Assembly: GCF_000421485.1 (NCBI RefSeq)
Contig: NZ_ATXC01000001.1
Span: 124,001 to 188,000 of the forward strand
DNA from: Desulfurobacterium sp. TC5-1
GTDB lineage: Bacteria; Aquificota; Aquificia; Desulfurobacteriales; Desulfurobacteriaceae
Reading direction: 5' to 3'
DNA: 64,000 nt
Shown: in pieces, positions 43,433-52,607 of the stretch
Numbering within the stretch: the first letter of the stretch is position 1
How the letters are laid out: the number at the start of each line of letters is the position of its first letter
The notes under the pieces: generated by a model
Databases searched by the model: none
Told to the model about the DNA's origin: nothing
Seen by the model: only the letters and a program-made list of their open reading frames with translations
Made by a program: the position numbers and the translations under genes

Positions 43433-44538
43433 GGCTTGAGGAAATCAGAAGAAAGGTTTTTAAAAGAGAAAAAGGATGGATTTTACTGTATCCTGTTTTC
43501 TATATCCTGTCCAGGATTTACTGTTTTATCTCTTCCGCAAGGGCAGATCTTTACCGGAACGGAATTTTAACAAAAGTCGTTCCACCAATTCCCGTTATAT
43601 CTGTTGGAAACATAGTTGCCGGCGGTGCGGGAAAAACACCCCTCGTGGAGTTCATATACAGAATGCTTGAGGATATTGGCTTTTCCCCTGTAATTGTTAT
43701 GAGGGGGTACGGCGGCAGCGAGAGGGGTCCTCTGTTTGCCTCTGAAAATGCCGATAGGTTTGGTGATGAAGCGGCAATCTTTGTTAGGAGAGGTTTTAGA
43801 GTAGTTGTCAGCAAGGATAGATTAAAAGGGATAGATTTTGCCGTCGAGAAAGGTGCCAATATTGCTGTTCTTGATGATGGATTTCAGCAGTTAAAAATAG
43901 AAGCCACTGTTAATATTGTTGTCGTTGATCCTTTTAATCCGTTCGGCGGCAATCACTGTCTTCCTCTTGGCACGTTGAGGGAACCGGTTTCGGCCCTTGA
44001 AAGGGCACACTGTTTTGTTCTTTCCCGGTCAAATCTTGCTTCCGTTGAAAAGGTGAACTCAATTGAGCTTTATTTAAAGACTTTTAGAAAACCTGTTTTC
44101 AGAGCCCATCAAATGTTCAAAAACTGGCTGGATGAGAATTTTTCAGAAACATCACCGCCGCCAAAGGATATTAACGCTTTCTGCGGTATAGGAAATCCTG
44201 AGCAGTTTGTTGAAATGCTTAAAGTCGAAGGATTTGATGTTGAAAGAGTCTTTGCTTTTCCTGACCATTATGTTTATACCGATGATGATATTGAAAAATT
44301 ACGTAAATATCCTAACCTTGTTACGACGGAAAAGGATGCTGTAAAGCTAAAGGGAAGGTTGCCTTTCAAGTTTCCCGTCTTAAATGTTGAGGTTTTCGGG
44401 CTTAAGGAGTTTATCGTTAACAGGATTAAGAACGTTGAAAAGCATGAGGAAAAGGATGAACAAAAAGCTTTCTTACCGGATGGAGTATCTGCTTCTCAGA
44501 TTGCTGAAGGAAAAGTTTTTAAGGAAATTTTCCCGTGA
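43429..44538 (+). CDS. lpxK: Tetraacyldisaccharide 4'-kinase
   Basis: Phosphorylates the lipid A disaccharide at position 4'. The P-loop is VGNIVAGGAGKTPLVEF; RGYGG, DDGFQQ and TTEKDAVK are conserved LpxK segments. TTG start at 43429 overlapping waaA. At 369 residues it is longer than usual; the last 27 residues are encoded in DNA shared with the next gene (83-base overlap) and do not look conserved, so the normal stop may have been lost. Confidence 0.93.
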   Translation: MRLEEIRRKVFKREKGWILLYPVFYILSRIYCFISSARADLYRNGILTKVVPPIPVISVGNIVAGGAGKTPLVEFIYRMLEDIGFSPVIVMRGYGGSERGPLFASENADRFGDEAAIFVRRGFRVVVSKDRLKGIDFAVEKGANIAVLDDGFQQLKIEATVNIVVVDPFNPFGGNHCLPLGTLREPVSALERAHCFVLSRSNLASVEKVNSIELYLKTFRKPVFRAHQMFKNWLDENFSETSPPPKDINAFCGIGNPEQFVEMLKVEGFDVERVFAFPDHYVYTDDDIEKLRKYPNLVTTEKDAVKLKGRLPFKFPVLNVEVFGLKEFIVNRIKNVEKHEEKDEQKAFLPDGVSASQIAEGKVFKEIFP

Positions 44539-45343
44539 TAGAGCTTTAAGCATTGCAGATTCTTTGGCTTCTTTTTTCTATTCTTATCCCCGCGTCAAAA
44601 AGGTTTCAGAGGAGAATCTCAGGTTCGTGGGAATGCCAGTTTCTGTTGGGAAGGAAGCTTTTAAAACCTTCGTAAAGTGCAGTGTTGACTTTTTCCGTTC
44701 CGAAAACTATTCGTTTAAGTTTCTTGATTCTATTCTTTCTTTGAGAAAGGAGAGCACCATCTCTATGGATGAACTTATCGCCCTTGATGGTGGAATACTT
44801 CTTACCGCCCATATTGGCAATTGGGAGCTTCTTGGTGGCTGGTTTTCCCACGTTAGCAGGGGAAGATTGTCAGTCGTTGCCAAGCCTTTAAAAAACCTTT
44901 ATGTGAATGAGATGGTAAACACCATAAGAAACCACTGGAACATAAAGGTTATTCCTACTGGAAATGTCATTGAAATAATAAAGGATTTAAAAAGGAAGCG
45001 CTTTATAGGTATTTTGCTTGACCAACGTCCAAAGGAAAAGGACGGTGTGCTTGTTAGGTTTTTAGGGAGAGACACCTTTGTTAATAAAGGTGCAGCTGTT
45101 TTAAGCGTTAAAACCGGTAAGCCTGTAATTCCAGCCTTTTGCTATATGGAGCCGGATAACAGTTATACGTTTGAGGTACATAAACCTATTTATCCAGAAG
45201 GTAGAAGTGTTGAGGAGCTTACGAAAGTTTATTCGGATTGGATAGAGATGGCGGTTAAAAAGAGGCCAGAGCAGTGGTTCTGGAGCCATAGAAGATGGAG
45301 CAATTCGCCGGAGTTTAAAAAATGGAAAGAGAAAAACCTCTGA
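44456..45343 (+). CDS. LpxL/HtrB-family lipid A acyltransferase
   Basis: A protein of 295 residues from the ATG at 44456, which is preceded by AGGAAAAGG; an ATG at 44444 and a longer frame exist. The catalytic HX4E motif is HIGNWELLGGW, then DQRPKEKDGV and FVNKGAAVLSVKTGKPVIPAF, the usual LpxL blocks, and WFWSHRRW near the end. It adds a secondary acyl chain to lipid A in the inner membrane. Neighbours waaA and lpxK support the pathway. Its last 22 bases overlap miaA. Confidence 0.88.
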   Translation: MNKKLSYRMEYLLLRLLKEKFLRKFSRDRALSIADSLASFFYSYPRVKKVSEENLRFVGMPVSVGKEAFKTFVKCSVDFFRSENYSFKFLDSILSLRKESTISMDELIALDGGILLTAHIGNWELLGGWFSHVSRGRLSVVAKPLKNLYVNEMVNTIRNHWNIKVIPTGNVIEIIKDLKRKRFIGILLDQRPKEKDGVLVRFLGRDTFVNKGAAVLSVKTGKPVIPAFCYMEPDNSYTFEVHKPIYPEGRSVEELTKVYSDWIEMAVKKRPEQWFWSHRRWSNSPEFKKWKEKNL

Positions 45344-46236
45344 TTGTTATAACGGGACCGACCGCTGCAGGAAAGACCGATTTCTCTATAAAGCTTGCAA
45401 AGGCTATTGGTGGAGAGATAATCAGTGCCGATTCTATGCAGGTTTACAGAGAGCTTGATATCGGGACAGATAAGATTTCAAGGGACAAGATGGATGGCAT
45501 TCCCCATTACCTTATAGATGTTCTCCGCCCCGATGAGTATTTTTCTGTTGCGGACTTTGTGAGGGAGGCTGATAAGGCCATAAGGGAAATAAGGTCAAGG
45601 GGGAAGTTTCCGTTGATTGTTGGAGGCACTGGATTTTATATACGGGCGCTTCTTTTCGGTCTTTCACCTGTTCCTTCGGCAGATGAAAAGGTGAGAAAGA
45701 AGCTGAGTAAATTTTCAACGGAGGAACTTTACAGCCGTTTAAAGAAGATAGACCCTGAATATGCTTTAAAAATTCACAGCACCGACAGGAAGCGGATTGT
45801 AAGGGCTTTGGAGGTTTACGAACTTACAGGGAAACCCCTTTCATCGTTTAAACTTCCAGAAAAGCCTCGTTACGACTTTTACGGTTATTTTCTCTACCGT
45901 AACAGGGACGAACTTTACAGGCGGATAAATGACAGGGTTGATTCCCAGATTGAGAGGGGACTTATTGAAGAGGCTAAAAAGTTACTCTCTTATGGAAAAG
46001 ATATAACTGCTTTTCAGGCTCTTGGCTATAAAGAGATGTTGCCCTATATTGAAGGAAAAGTTTCGCTTGAAGAAGCTGTCAGGAATCTTAAAAGGCGGAC
46101 GCGGCAGTTTGCAAAGAGACAGTTTACCTGGTTCAGAAAAGAGAAAGGCTTTAAATGGATTAATCTTTCTGAAGTGCAGGAAGAAGAAGTAATTAATATC
46201 ATAAAGAGTGATTTAAATAAGGGAGGCGCTTTATGA
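45322..46236 (+). CDS. miaA: tRNA dimethylallyltransferase
   Basis: Modifies A37 of tRNAs reading UNN codons. 304 residues with P-loop ITGPTAAGKTDFS, ADSMQVYRELDIGTDK, GGTGFYIRALLFGL and QALGYKEMLPYIEG, all family signatures. It precedes hfq and hflX in the same order as in many Proteobacteria (miaA-hfq-hflX), here with overlap of four bases to hfq. Confidence 0.96.
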   Translation: MEREKPLIVITGPTAAGKTDFSIKLAKAIGGEIISADSMQVYRELDIGTDKISRDKMDGIPHYLIDVLRPDEYFSVADFVREADKAIREIRSRGKFPLIVGGTGFYIRALLFGLSPVPSADEKVRKKLSKFSTEELYSRLKKIDPEYALKIHSTDRKRIVRALEVYELTGKPLSSFKLPEKPRYDFYGYFLYRNRDELYRRINDRVDSQIERGLIEEAKKLLSYGKDITAFQALGYKEMLPYIEGKVSLEEAVRNLKRRTRQFAKRQFTWFRKEKGFKWINLSEVQEEEVINIIKSDLNKGGAL

Positions 46237-46451
46237 ATGCCGTTAAGGTTCAGGATGCTTTTTTAAACAGGTTAAGGAAAGAGAGAATTCCGGTAAGTGT
46301 TTTCCTTGCCAGGGGAACGAGACTACAGGGTGTTATCACCTACTTTGATCAGTTTACCATTATTCTTGAAGAAGGGGACAGTCAGCAACTTGTTTATAAA
46401 CATTCAATTGCAACGATAGTACCATCAAGACCCGTTAAAAATCTCTTTTAA
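46233..46451 (+). CDS. hfq: RNA chaperone Hfq
   Basis: A protein of 72 residues with both Sm motifs: VQDAFLNRLRKERIPVSVFL and GVITYFDQFTIIL, and the Sm2 signature YKHSIATIVPS (usually YKHAISTI). No long C-terminal tail. The ring binds small RNAs and A-rich mRNA. It sits between miaA and hflX, overlapping the first and eight bases from the second. Confidence 0.95.
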   Translation: MNAVKVQDAFLNRLRKERIPVSVFLARGTRLQGVITYFDQFTIILEEGDSQQLVYKHSIATIVPSRPVKNLF

Positions 46452-46459
46452 GAAGGTGA

Positions 46460-47554
46460 GTGGATATAGAAAAGGTCATACTGCTTTCTGTTATCAGACA
46501 CGGTGAACAGGCGGATATTGAAGAACTGTCCGGCCTTGTAGAGGCTTTAGGCTACAGGGTTGTAGATTCTGTTGTCCAGCGCCGCCGGTCGTTTGTTCCT
46601 TCTACCTACGCGGGAAAAGGGAAAATAGAGGAGTTAAAAAGGCTTGCAGAAGAAAAAGATGCCTCTCTTATCGTTGCTTACCACAACCTTTCACCTTCTC
46701 AGGTGAGAAACATAGAAAGAATTACCGGTTTAAAAGTTAGGGACAGGACCGAGATTATCCTTGAGATTTTTGCCGAGAGGGCAAGGACCAAAGAGGCAAA
46801 GATTCAGGTTGAATTGGCAAAGTGCTACCATCAGCTTTCAAGGTTGAGAGGGAAAGGTAAGGAACTTTCAAGGCTTGGCGGTGGGATAGGGACAAGGGGA
46901 CCTGGAGAAACGATATTGGAAACAGAGTCAAGAGCTATAAGGCAGAGGGTTCATTTCCTTAAAAGGGAGATAGAAAAATACTCAAAGAGGCGTTCTCTCT
47001 TTACCGAAAGGCGGAAAAGGAGTGGTCTTGTAACCGTTGCAGTAGCAGGCTATACGAATGTTGGAAAATCAACTCTTGTTAGAAGACTTACAGGGGAAGA
47101 GGTATTTATAAAAGATATTCCTTTTGCTACGCTTGATACGAGAACAGGCAGGATTTTCCTTAAAAGTATAAATAAAAAGGTTCTTATCACAGATACTGTT
47201 GGATTTATAAAGGATATTCCCCACGAGTTGATAGCTTCTTTCAAGGCCACTCTTCAGGAAGTGACAAACTCAAACATTGTTGTGGTTGTTTACGATATCA
47301 CATCTTCCAATCTTGAAAGTGAGTCAGATGCAGTTGAAAACATACTGAAAGAGATAGGAGCATCTGAAAAACCAAGAATAACAGTTTTTAACAAGATAGA
47401 CCTTGTTGAAGGTGATGAAGAAACGTTCAGATTGATAGTTGCTGGAAGGGTAAAAAGGTGTGAAAACCCCGTTTTTCTATCTGCAAAGACGGGAGAGGGT
47501 GTTGGCCGTTTTCTTAAAAAGATAGAAAAGATGATTAAAAATCTATCTTTTTAA
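46460..47554 (+). CDS. hflX: Ribosome-associated GTPase HflX
   Basis: A protein of 364 residues. N-terminal HflX domain with RRSFVPSTYAGKGKIEEL, a coiled helical linker with LSRLGGGIGTRGPGE, then the G domain: GYTNVGKSTLVRRLTG, DTVGFIKDIP, NKID and SAKTGEG. It splits or rescues stalled ribosomes. The GTG start at 46460 follows AGAAGGTGA. Its end overlaps the convergent small gene at 47543 by 12 bases. Confidence 0.94.
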   Translation: MDIEKVILLSVIRHGEQADIEELSGLVEALGYRVVDSVVQRRRSFVPSTYAGKGKIEELKRLAEEKDASLIVAYHNLSPSQVRNIERITGLKVRDRTEIILEIFAERARTKEAKIQVELAKCYHQLSRLRGKGKELSRLGGGIGTRGPGETILETESRAIRQRVHFLKREIEKYSKRRSLFTERRKRSGLVTVAVAGYTNVGKSTLVRRLTGEEVFIKDIPFATLDTRTGRIFLKSINKKVLITDTVGFIKDIPHELIASFKATLQEVTNSNIVVVVYDITSSNLESESDAVENILKEIGASEKPRITVFNKIDLVEGDEETFRLIVAGRVKRCENPVFLSAKTGEGVGRFLKKIEKMIKNLSF

Positions 47555-47944
47555 AAGTTCGTTCCACTCTTTTCTGAGAGAGTCTCTTATGTCCATGTAG
47601 TCCTTACCTTCTCTGTAAGCCTCTTCTATCTTTTTTGAAAATACCTTTTCATAGAACTCTTTTCCCATTCTTTCCACGATCTTTTCATCAAATTCGGCAG
47701 GTGATGCCATCTTCCGCCACCATGGTGTACCTTCATGTTTCTCTATGTATTCTCTTGTTGCTCCTCTGTACTTTGTTCTGTGTCCGTAAAATTTTCTCGC
47801 TGCTACCACTTCTGCAACGGCAAGACCGTAAGATTTTGCATCTTCAGGATCAAGTTTCAACTCCTTAATGCCTTTAATCCTGTTCCACTCTGCAAATATG
47901 TCGAACCTTCTTATGGGTGCTTTTGGCTTTATCGTTGTTTCCAT
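47543..47944 (-). CDS. Hypothetical protein, charged and helical
   Basis: A protein of 133 residues, rich in Lys, Arg and Glu, without signal or membrane segments. It opens KPKAPIRRFDIFAEWNRIKG, which looks conserved, and includes GATREYIEKHEGTPWWRKM. I do not recognise a family. Codon use resembles the neighbours. It is a single gene, convergent with hflX and divergent from ybaB, with 137 bases to the latter's start. It is cytoplasmic by composition. Confidence 0.7.
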   Translation of the reverse strand: METTIKPKAPIRRFDIFAEWNRIKGIKELKLDPEDAKSYGLAVAEVVAARKFYGHRTKYRGATREYIEKHEGTPWWRKMASPAEFDEKIVERMGKEFYEKVFSKKIEEAYREGKDYMDIRDSLRKEWNELLKR

Positions 47945-48081
47945 GACATTTTCTCCAGCATTTCTTGTTTAAAATAAATATAGTGAAAAAACGGTTCTTC
48001 CTGCACTTTTTCCTTGTGAAGTTTTTACAAATTTTTTACAATTAGAGTGCGCTTATTTTATTGAGAACGGGAGGTTTTTTA

Positions 48082-48411
48082 ATGTTTAAAGGTGGTATGG
48101 GTAACATGGGTAATCTTATGAAGATGGCCAGGCAGCTGCAGAAGCAGGCTGAAAAGATGAAGAAAGAGATTGAGGAGATGGAGTTTAAGGGCAGCGCTGG
48201 TGGTGTTGTTGAAGTTACTGTTAAAGGCACCGGAAGGCTTGTTAGTGTTGAAATTTCGCCTGAAGTTGTTAAAGATGGTGATGTTGAGATGCTTGGAGAT
48301 ATGATTGTTGTTGCTGCAAATCAGGCTATTGATAAGGCCAACGAAACGATGGAAAAAGAGATGAAGAAAATTACAGGCGGCCTTGGAATAGATCTTGGAG
48401 GTCTGTTTTGA
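48082..48411 (+). CDS. YbaB/EbfC nucleoid-associated protein
   Basis: A protein of 109 residues from the ATG at 48082, which follows GGGAGG; the TTG at 48061 is rejected. It begins with Gly-Met-rich FKGGMGNMGNLMKMARQLQKQ, then KEIEEMEFKGSAGGVVEVTVKGTG, the family core. Dimeric DNA-binding protein commonly encoded next to recR, as here (four-base overlap). Confidence 0.93.
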   Translation: MFKGGMGNMGNLMKMARQLQKQAEKMKKEIEEMEFKGSAGGVVEVTVKGTGRLVSVEISPEVVKDGDVEMLGDMIVVAANQAIDKANETMEKEMKKITGGLGIDLGGLF

Positions 48412-49013
48412 TATATCCTGAAACTCTCGGGATAGTTGTTGAGTTTTTAGCTTCCGTTCCTGGAATAAGCGAAAGGGCTGCGGAAAGGGCAGTGCTTTCA
48501 CTATCTAAGCTTCCAGAGAATGATAAACTTCGGATTGTTAATGCTTTAAAAGAATTAGACAGGTTGAAATCCTGTCGGGAGTGTGGCCTTCCCTCTATGA
48601 CAGATTTATGTTCTATCTGTTCAGATGATGGCAGAAATAAGTCTGTTATCTGTGTTGTAGAACAGCCAAGGGATGCTGTTTCCATTGAGAAGCTTGGGGA
48701 ATTTAAGGGTGTCTATCACGTTTTGGGTGGTGTTATTTCTCCCCTTGAAAATATCGGTCCTGACGATATCAGAATAAGGGAACTTTTCGGCAGGATAAAG
48801 AAACACAACGTTAAAGAGGTAATAATAGCTCTTAATCCTACCGTTGAAGGTGAAGCAACCGCGAAGTTTATAATAGATAGGCTTACCGGAAAAAATATTA
48901 AAATATATCGTATAGCTTATGGAATACCTTACGGTGGAACTATAGATATGGCTGATGAGCTTACGTTAAAACGTTCATTTGAGGATATGAAACTTATAAC
49001 CGGAGGAGACTGA
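48408..49013 (+). CDS. recR: Recombination mediator RecR
   Basis: A protein of 201 residues with the usual order: helix-hairpin-helix SVPGISERAAERAV, zinc finger CRECGLPSMTDLCSIC, TOPRIM domain with CVVEQPRDAVSIE and HVLGGVISPLENIGPDDIRI, and the C-terminal GGTIDMADELTLKRSF. It loads RecA with RecFO. TTG start overlapping ybaB; its last base is the first of porG. Confidence 0.95.
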   Translation: MIYPETLGIVVEFLASVPGISERAAERAVLSLSKLPENDKLRIVNALKELDRLKSCRECGLPSMTDLCSICSDDGRNKSVICVVEQPRDAVSIEKLGEFKGVYHVLGGVISPLENIGPDDIRIRELFGRIKKHNVKEVIIALNPTVEGEATAKFIIDRLTGKNIKIYRIAYGIPYGGTIDMADELTLKRSFEDMKLITGGD

Positions 49014-49579
49014 TGATAGAAATCAGATGGCACGCCAGAGGTGGTCAGGGAGCGGTAACCGCTTCAAAAATCCTTGCAAGTTCTGCTATTAGAGAAGGCA
49101 AGTATGCCCAAAGTGCTCCAGATTACGGTGCTGAAAGGGCAGGTGCACCTTTAAGAAGTTTCAACAGAGTTTCTGAAAATCCAATCACGCTCCACTGTCT
49201 TGTTCTGCATCCAGACATTGTAGTGGTTGTTGACCCTACACTTTTAAAAACAGTTCCAATACTTGAAGGAACTTCTGAGGATGCAGTGCTTGTTATAAAT
49301 ACCGATAAAACTCCTCAAGAAATAAGAAGCATGCTCAACATAGAGGGAAGAAAAATCTTCACTGTTAACGCAAGTGCAATTGCAATGGAAGAGTTTGGAA
49401 AGCCCTTCATGAACGTTCCCATGCTCGGGGCACTTGTTAAGGTCATTCAGAATCTCGTTTCTCTTGATAGTGTTAAAGAGGATATTAAAGCCACTTTTGG
49501 TAAAAAAGTCTCAAAGGAGCTTCTTGAGGCTAACCTCAGAGCCCTTGAGAGAGCTTACAAGGAGGTAAAAGGAGAATGA
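49013..49579 (+). CDS. porG: Pyruvate:ferredoxin oxidoreductase gamma subunit
   Basis: A protein of 188 residues starting IEIRWHARGGQGAVTASKILA, the gamma-domain hallmark, with PDYGAERAGAPLRSFNR that contacts CoA. It is the first of four genes in order gamma-delta-alpha-beta, the four-subunit layout of archaeal and deep-branching bacterial POR. In an autotroph using the reductive TCA cycle the enzyme works as pyruvate synthase. Confidence 0.93.
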   Translation: MIEIRWHARGGQGAVTASKILASSAIREGKYAQSAPDYGAERAGAPLRSFNRVSENPITLHCLVLHPDIVVVVDPTLLKTVPILEGTSEDAVLVINTDKTPQEIRSMLNIEGRKIFTVNASAIAMEEFGKPFMNVPMLGALVKVIQNLVSLDSVKEDIKATFGKKVSKELLEANLRALERAYKEVKGE

Positions 49580-49890
49580 AAGGCTGGAAAGATTTAGAGA
49601 TAGGTGCTCTTATAACAGAGCCTGGAAACAGTGCTGAGTATAAAACAGGCGAATGGCGTGCCTGGAGACCGGTTTTCAACAGAGAAAACTGTATAGACTG
49701 CATGATTTGTTGGGTTTTCTGTCCGGATAGCTCAATTATTGTTAAAGATAAGAAGGTGGTTGGTATAGATTATGACCACTGCAAAGGTTGTGGTATTTGT
49801 GCTCATGAGTGTCCTAAGAGCAAGGGAGATGATGAGTCTAAGAAGGCGCTTGTAATGAAACCGGAATATCTGTTTCGTGAGGAGGACTAA
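49576..49890 (+). CDS. porD: Pyruvate:ferredoxin oxidoreductase delta (ferredoxin) subunit
   Basis: A protein of 104 residues with a typical N-terminal extension and two 4Fe-4S motifs, CIDCMICWVFCPDSSI and CKGCGICAHECPKSKG. It passes electrons between the beta-subunit cluster and external ferredoxin. It overlaps porG by four bases and lies two bases before porA. Confidence 0.93.
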   Translation: MKGWKDLEIGALITEPGNSAEYKTGEWRAWRPVFNRENCIDCMICWVFCPDSSIIVKDKKVVGIDYDHCKGCGICAHECPKSKGDDESKKALVMKPEYLFREED

Positions 49891-49892
49891 TT

Positions 49893-51098
49893 ATGGCGGT
49901 TACGATAATTGAAGAGAGAAAAGTTGTTCCCTATTCAGGTAACATGGCGGCAGCTGAAGCTTTAAGGCAGATAAACCCTGATGTTGTTGCAGCGTATCCT
50001 ATTACACCTCAGACTGAGATGATGCACTTTTTTGCAGACTTTGTGGCAAATGGCCTTGTAGATACTGAATTTATTACGGTTGAAAGTGAACACAGTGCCC
50101 TTTCTGCGGTTGTTGGTGCAGCAGCAGCTGGTGCCAGAGCTATGACTGCAACAGCAGGTCCCGGCCTTGCGCTTATGTGGGAAATTTTAGGGGTTGCTTC
50201 AGGAATGAGACTTCCTGCGGTTATTGCCCTTGTAAATAGGGCTCTCTCCTCGCCTATTAACATTCACGGTGACCATTCTGATATGATGGGTGCAAGGGAC
50301 CAGGGATGGATTATCCTTGTTTCTGAAAATGCTGAAGAAGAGTACGACAACCTTATTCAGGCCGTTAAGATTGCCGAAGATAAGAGAGTCAGACTGCCTG
50401 TTATGGTTGGTATGGACGGGTTTATCATTTCTCATTCTATAGAGGGTGTTTCCCTTCTTAAAGACGAAGAGGTGAGAGAGTTTGTTGGTACTCAGAGCAT
50501 GTTCCATTCATTACTTGATGTTGAACATCCGACAACTCATGGTGCTATTGCTATGTCCGATTCCTACATGGAATTTAAGCGTCAGCAGAGAGAAGCCATG
50601 ATGAATGCCTACAAAGTAATCAGAGAGGTTGGAGAAGAGTTTGCCGCACTCAGAGGCAAAAAGTACGAACACATTGAAGCATACAAGACAGAAGATGCTG
50701 AGTATATTCTTATAGTAATGGGTTCTGCAGCGGGTACTGCTAAGTACGTCGTTGACAGAATGAGAGAGAAAGGTGAAAAGGTAGGAATTATAAAAATCAG
50801 AACCTTCAGGCCCTTTCCTTATTATGATCTTGCTGATGCAATTGTAGCTTCAAACGCAAAGGCTATTGGTGTTATGGATAGAGCAGAAACCTTTGGCGGA
50901 TACAGCGGCCCTCTCTTTGAGGAAGTCTGCACAGCCCTTTACACAAGAAACAGGTTCTATCCTATTGCGGGTCTTATCTACGGACTTGGTGGAAGAGACT
51001 GCAACATAAACCATATAGAAGAGGCGTTTGACGTTGTTAAGAGGAAGGCAGCAGGTGAAGAAGTTCCCCCTGTAACCTATCTCAATTTGAGAGTATAA
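49893..51098 (+). CDS. porA: Pyruvate:ferredoxin oxidoreductase alpha subunit
   Basis: A protein of 401 residues. AAYPITPQTEM, the ESEHSALSAVVGAAAAGARA block, and NRALSSPINIHGDHSD, whose form is that of pyruvate enzymes and not of 2-oxoglutarate enzymes. Domain II and a C-terminal domain ending GGRDCNINHIEEAF follow. The start follows a GAGGAGG-like site. Together with porB it forms the thiamine diphosphate site. Confidence 0.93.
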   Translation: MAVTIIEERKVVPYSGNMAAAEALRQINPDVVAAYPITPQTEMMHFFADFVANGLVDTEFITVESEHSALSAVVGAAAAGARAMTATAGPGLALMWEILGVASGMRLPAVIALVNRALSSPINIHGDHSDMMGARDQGWIILVSENAEEEYDNLIQAVKIAEDKRVRLPVMVGMDGFIISHSIEGVSLLKDEEVREFVGTQSMFHSLLDVEHPTTHGAIAMSDSYMEFKRQQREAMMNAYKVIREVGEEFAALRGKKYEHIEAYKTEDAEYILIVMGSAAGTAKYVVDRMREKGEKVGIIKIRTFRPFPYYDLADAIVASNAKAIGVMDRAETFGGYSGPLFEEVCTALYTRNRFYPIAGLIYGLGGRDCNINHIEEAFDVVKRKAAGEEVPPVTYLNLRV

Positions 51099-51116
51099 TA
51101 ACTGATGGAGGAAATA

Positions 51117-52103
51117 ATGGCACAGGTATCAGATAAACCGAAGTTTGTTACAAAAGGAGAGATAAAGGTTCCACCTCTTAGAGATTTAACCGATTTAAGG
51201 GAAGGTATAGCTCCGGGACACAGGTTATGTACCGGTTGTGTTGCCGGAATAATCCTTAGGCAGATGTTTATGGCTGCAGAGGCTGCTGGCTACACGCTCA
51301 TAATAGCAAACGCCACCGGTTGTGTTGAAGTTTGCACATCTATCTATCCTCATACTTCATGGAAGGTTCCATGGATTCACAACGCTTTTGAAAACGCAGC
51401 CGCTACCATTTCAGGTGTTGAAGCTGCCTACAAGTCACTCAAAAGAAAGGGAATGGTTCCTTCAGATAAGAAGGTGAAGTTTGTTGCTTTAGGTGGTGAT
51501 GGAGGAACTTACGACATTGGTTTCCAGTCCCTTTCTGGTGCTATGGAGAGGGGACACGATTTTATCTACGTATGCTACGATAATGAAGCTTATATGAACA
51601 CTGGTATTCAGCGTTCGAGTGCAACACCAAGGCACGCTTCAACAACCACTCAGCCGGCAGGAAAAGTTATGGCGGGTAAACCTCAGCCAAAGAAGTGGAT
51701 GCCGGAGATAGCTGCAGCTCATGGTATTCCATATGTTGCTCAGGCAGCACCTTCACATTTTAACGATTTTATGCGAAAATTTATGAAAGCGTTAAACACC
51801 AAGGGGCCGTCTTATCTGAATGTTTTCTGTACCTGCCCGAGAGGTTGGAGGGCAAAAGAGGAGGAGGGAATTTTGATATCAAAGCTCGCTGTAGAAACCA
51901 ACTATTGGCCTCTTTTTGAAGTTGAAGATGGTAAGTGGAAAATAAATTACAAACCAAAGGAGAGAAAGCCGATAGAGGAGTTCCTCAAGAAGCAGGGAAG
52001 GTTTAAACATATGTTTAAGCCGGGAAATGAGTATCTTATAAGAGAGCTTCAGGAAGACGTTGATAAACGGTGGGAAAGGCTTCTTAAACTTGAGCAGTTA
52101 TAA
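51117..52103 (+). CDS. porB: Pyruvate:ferredoxin oxidoreductase beta subunit
   Basis: A protein of 328 residues from the ATG at 51117 (GGAGG precedes it; an ATG at 51105 is four codons upstream). RLCTGCVAGIILRQM and ATGCVEVCTS carry cluster cysteines; GGDGGTYDIGFQS and YDNEAYMNTGIQRS form the thiamine diphosphate motif; TTQPAGKVMAGKPQPK and PEIAAAHGIPYVAQA are family blocks; a further cysteine is in CTCPRGWR. An MglB-like gene follows 11 bases later. Confidence 0.93.
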   Translation: MAQVSDKPKFVTKGEIKVPPLRDLTDLREGIAPGHRLCTGCVAGIILRQMFMAAEAAGYTLIIANATGCVEVCTSIYPHTSWKVPWIHNAFENAAATISGVEAAYKSLKRKGMVPSDKKVKFVALGGDGGTYDIGFQSLSGAMERGHDFIYVCYDNEAYMNTGIQRSSATPRHASTTTQPAGKVMAGKPQPKKWMPEIAAAHGIPYVAQAAPSHFNDFMRKFMKALNTKGPSYLNVFCTCPRGWRAKEEEGILISKLAVETNYWPLFEVEDGKWKINYKPKERKPIEEFLKKQGRFKHMFKPGNEYLIRELQEDVDKRWERLLKLEQL

Positions 52104-52114
52104 GGAGAGAAAAA

Positions 52115-52588
52115 GTGTTAAGCATCAGACCCGAAGAGGATAAAAGGCTCAGAGAGATTCTTACAGCTCTGTGTGAAGAAAGTAGAGCGAAAGTTGTATT
52201 TTTGATAGACAAGGCGGGTCAGCTTATAAGCCGGAGTGATGCTCCGGCTTATACTTCAAACGATATTACGTTTGCATCGCTTACCGCTGGTAACGTTGCA
52301 GCTTCTGAAGCACTTTCAAAGTTACTTGGTGATAAAACCTTGAATCATGCTTTTACGGAAACAGAAGATGAAGGTATTTATATGTCTCTTCTTGATGGAA
52401 AGTTAATTCTTGTAATAATTTTTGAAAAGTTTGCTTCAAATTTAGGTATAATTCGTGTTAAATTGAAAAAATATAGGCCTATTCTTGAGGAAATAATACG
52501 CAAAATAGAGAGAAAATCTAAGCAGGAAGAGCAGATAGGTAAAGAGATTAACTTCGAAGACATAGATATTGACGATTTATTTGAATAA
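52115..52588 (+). CDS. mglB: MglB-like roadblock/LC7 protein
   Basis: A protein of 157 residues. Residues about 10-125 have the roadblock fold pattern (KVVFLIDKAGQLISRSD, ITFASLTAGNVAASEAL, GIYMSLLDGKLILVIIF), matching MglB, the GTPase-activating partner of MglA. An acidic, helical tail ends DIDIDDLFE. GTG start behind AAGGAGAG. It is 19 bases before the MglA gene. In Myxococcus and Thermus the pair sets cell polarity and pilus or gliding direction. Confidence 0.85.
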   Translation: MLSIRPEEDKRLREILTALCEESRAKVVFLIDKAGQLISRSDAPAYTSNDITFASLTAGNVAASEALSKLLGDKTLNHAFTETEDEGIYMSLLDGKLILVIIFEKFASNLGIIRVKLKKYRPILEEIIRKIERKSKQEEQIGKEINFEDIDIDDLFE

Positions 52589-52607
52589 AGGAAGGCGGAG
52601 ACAGTAA

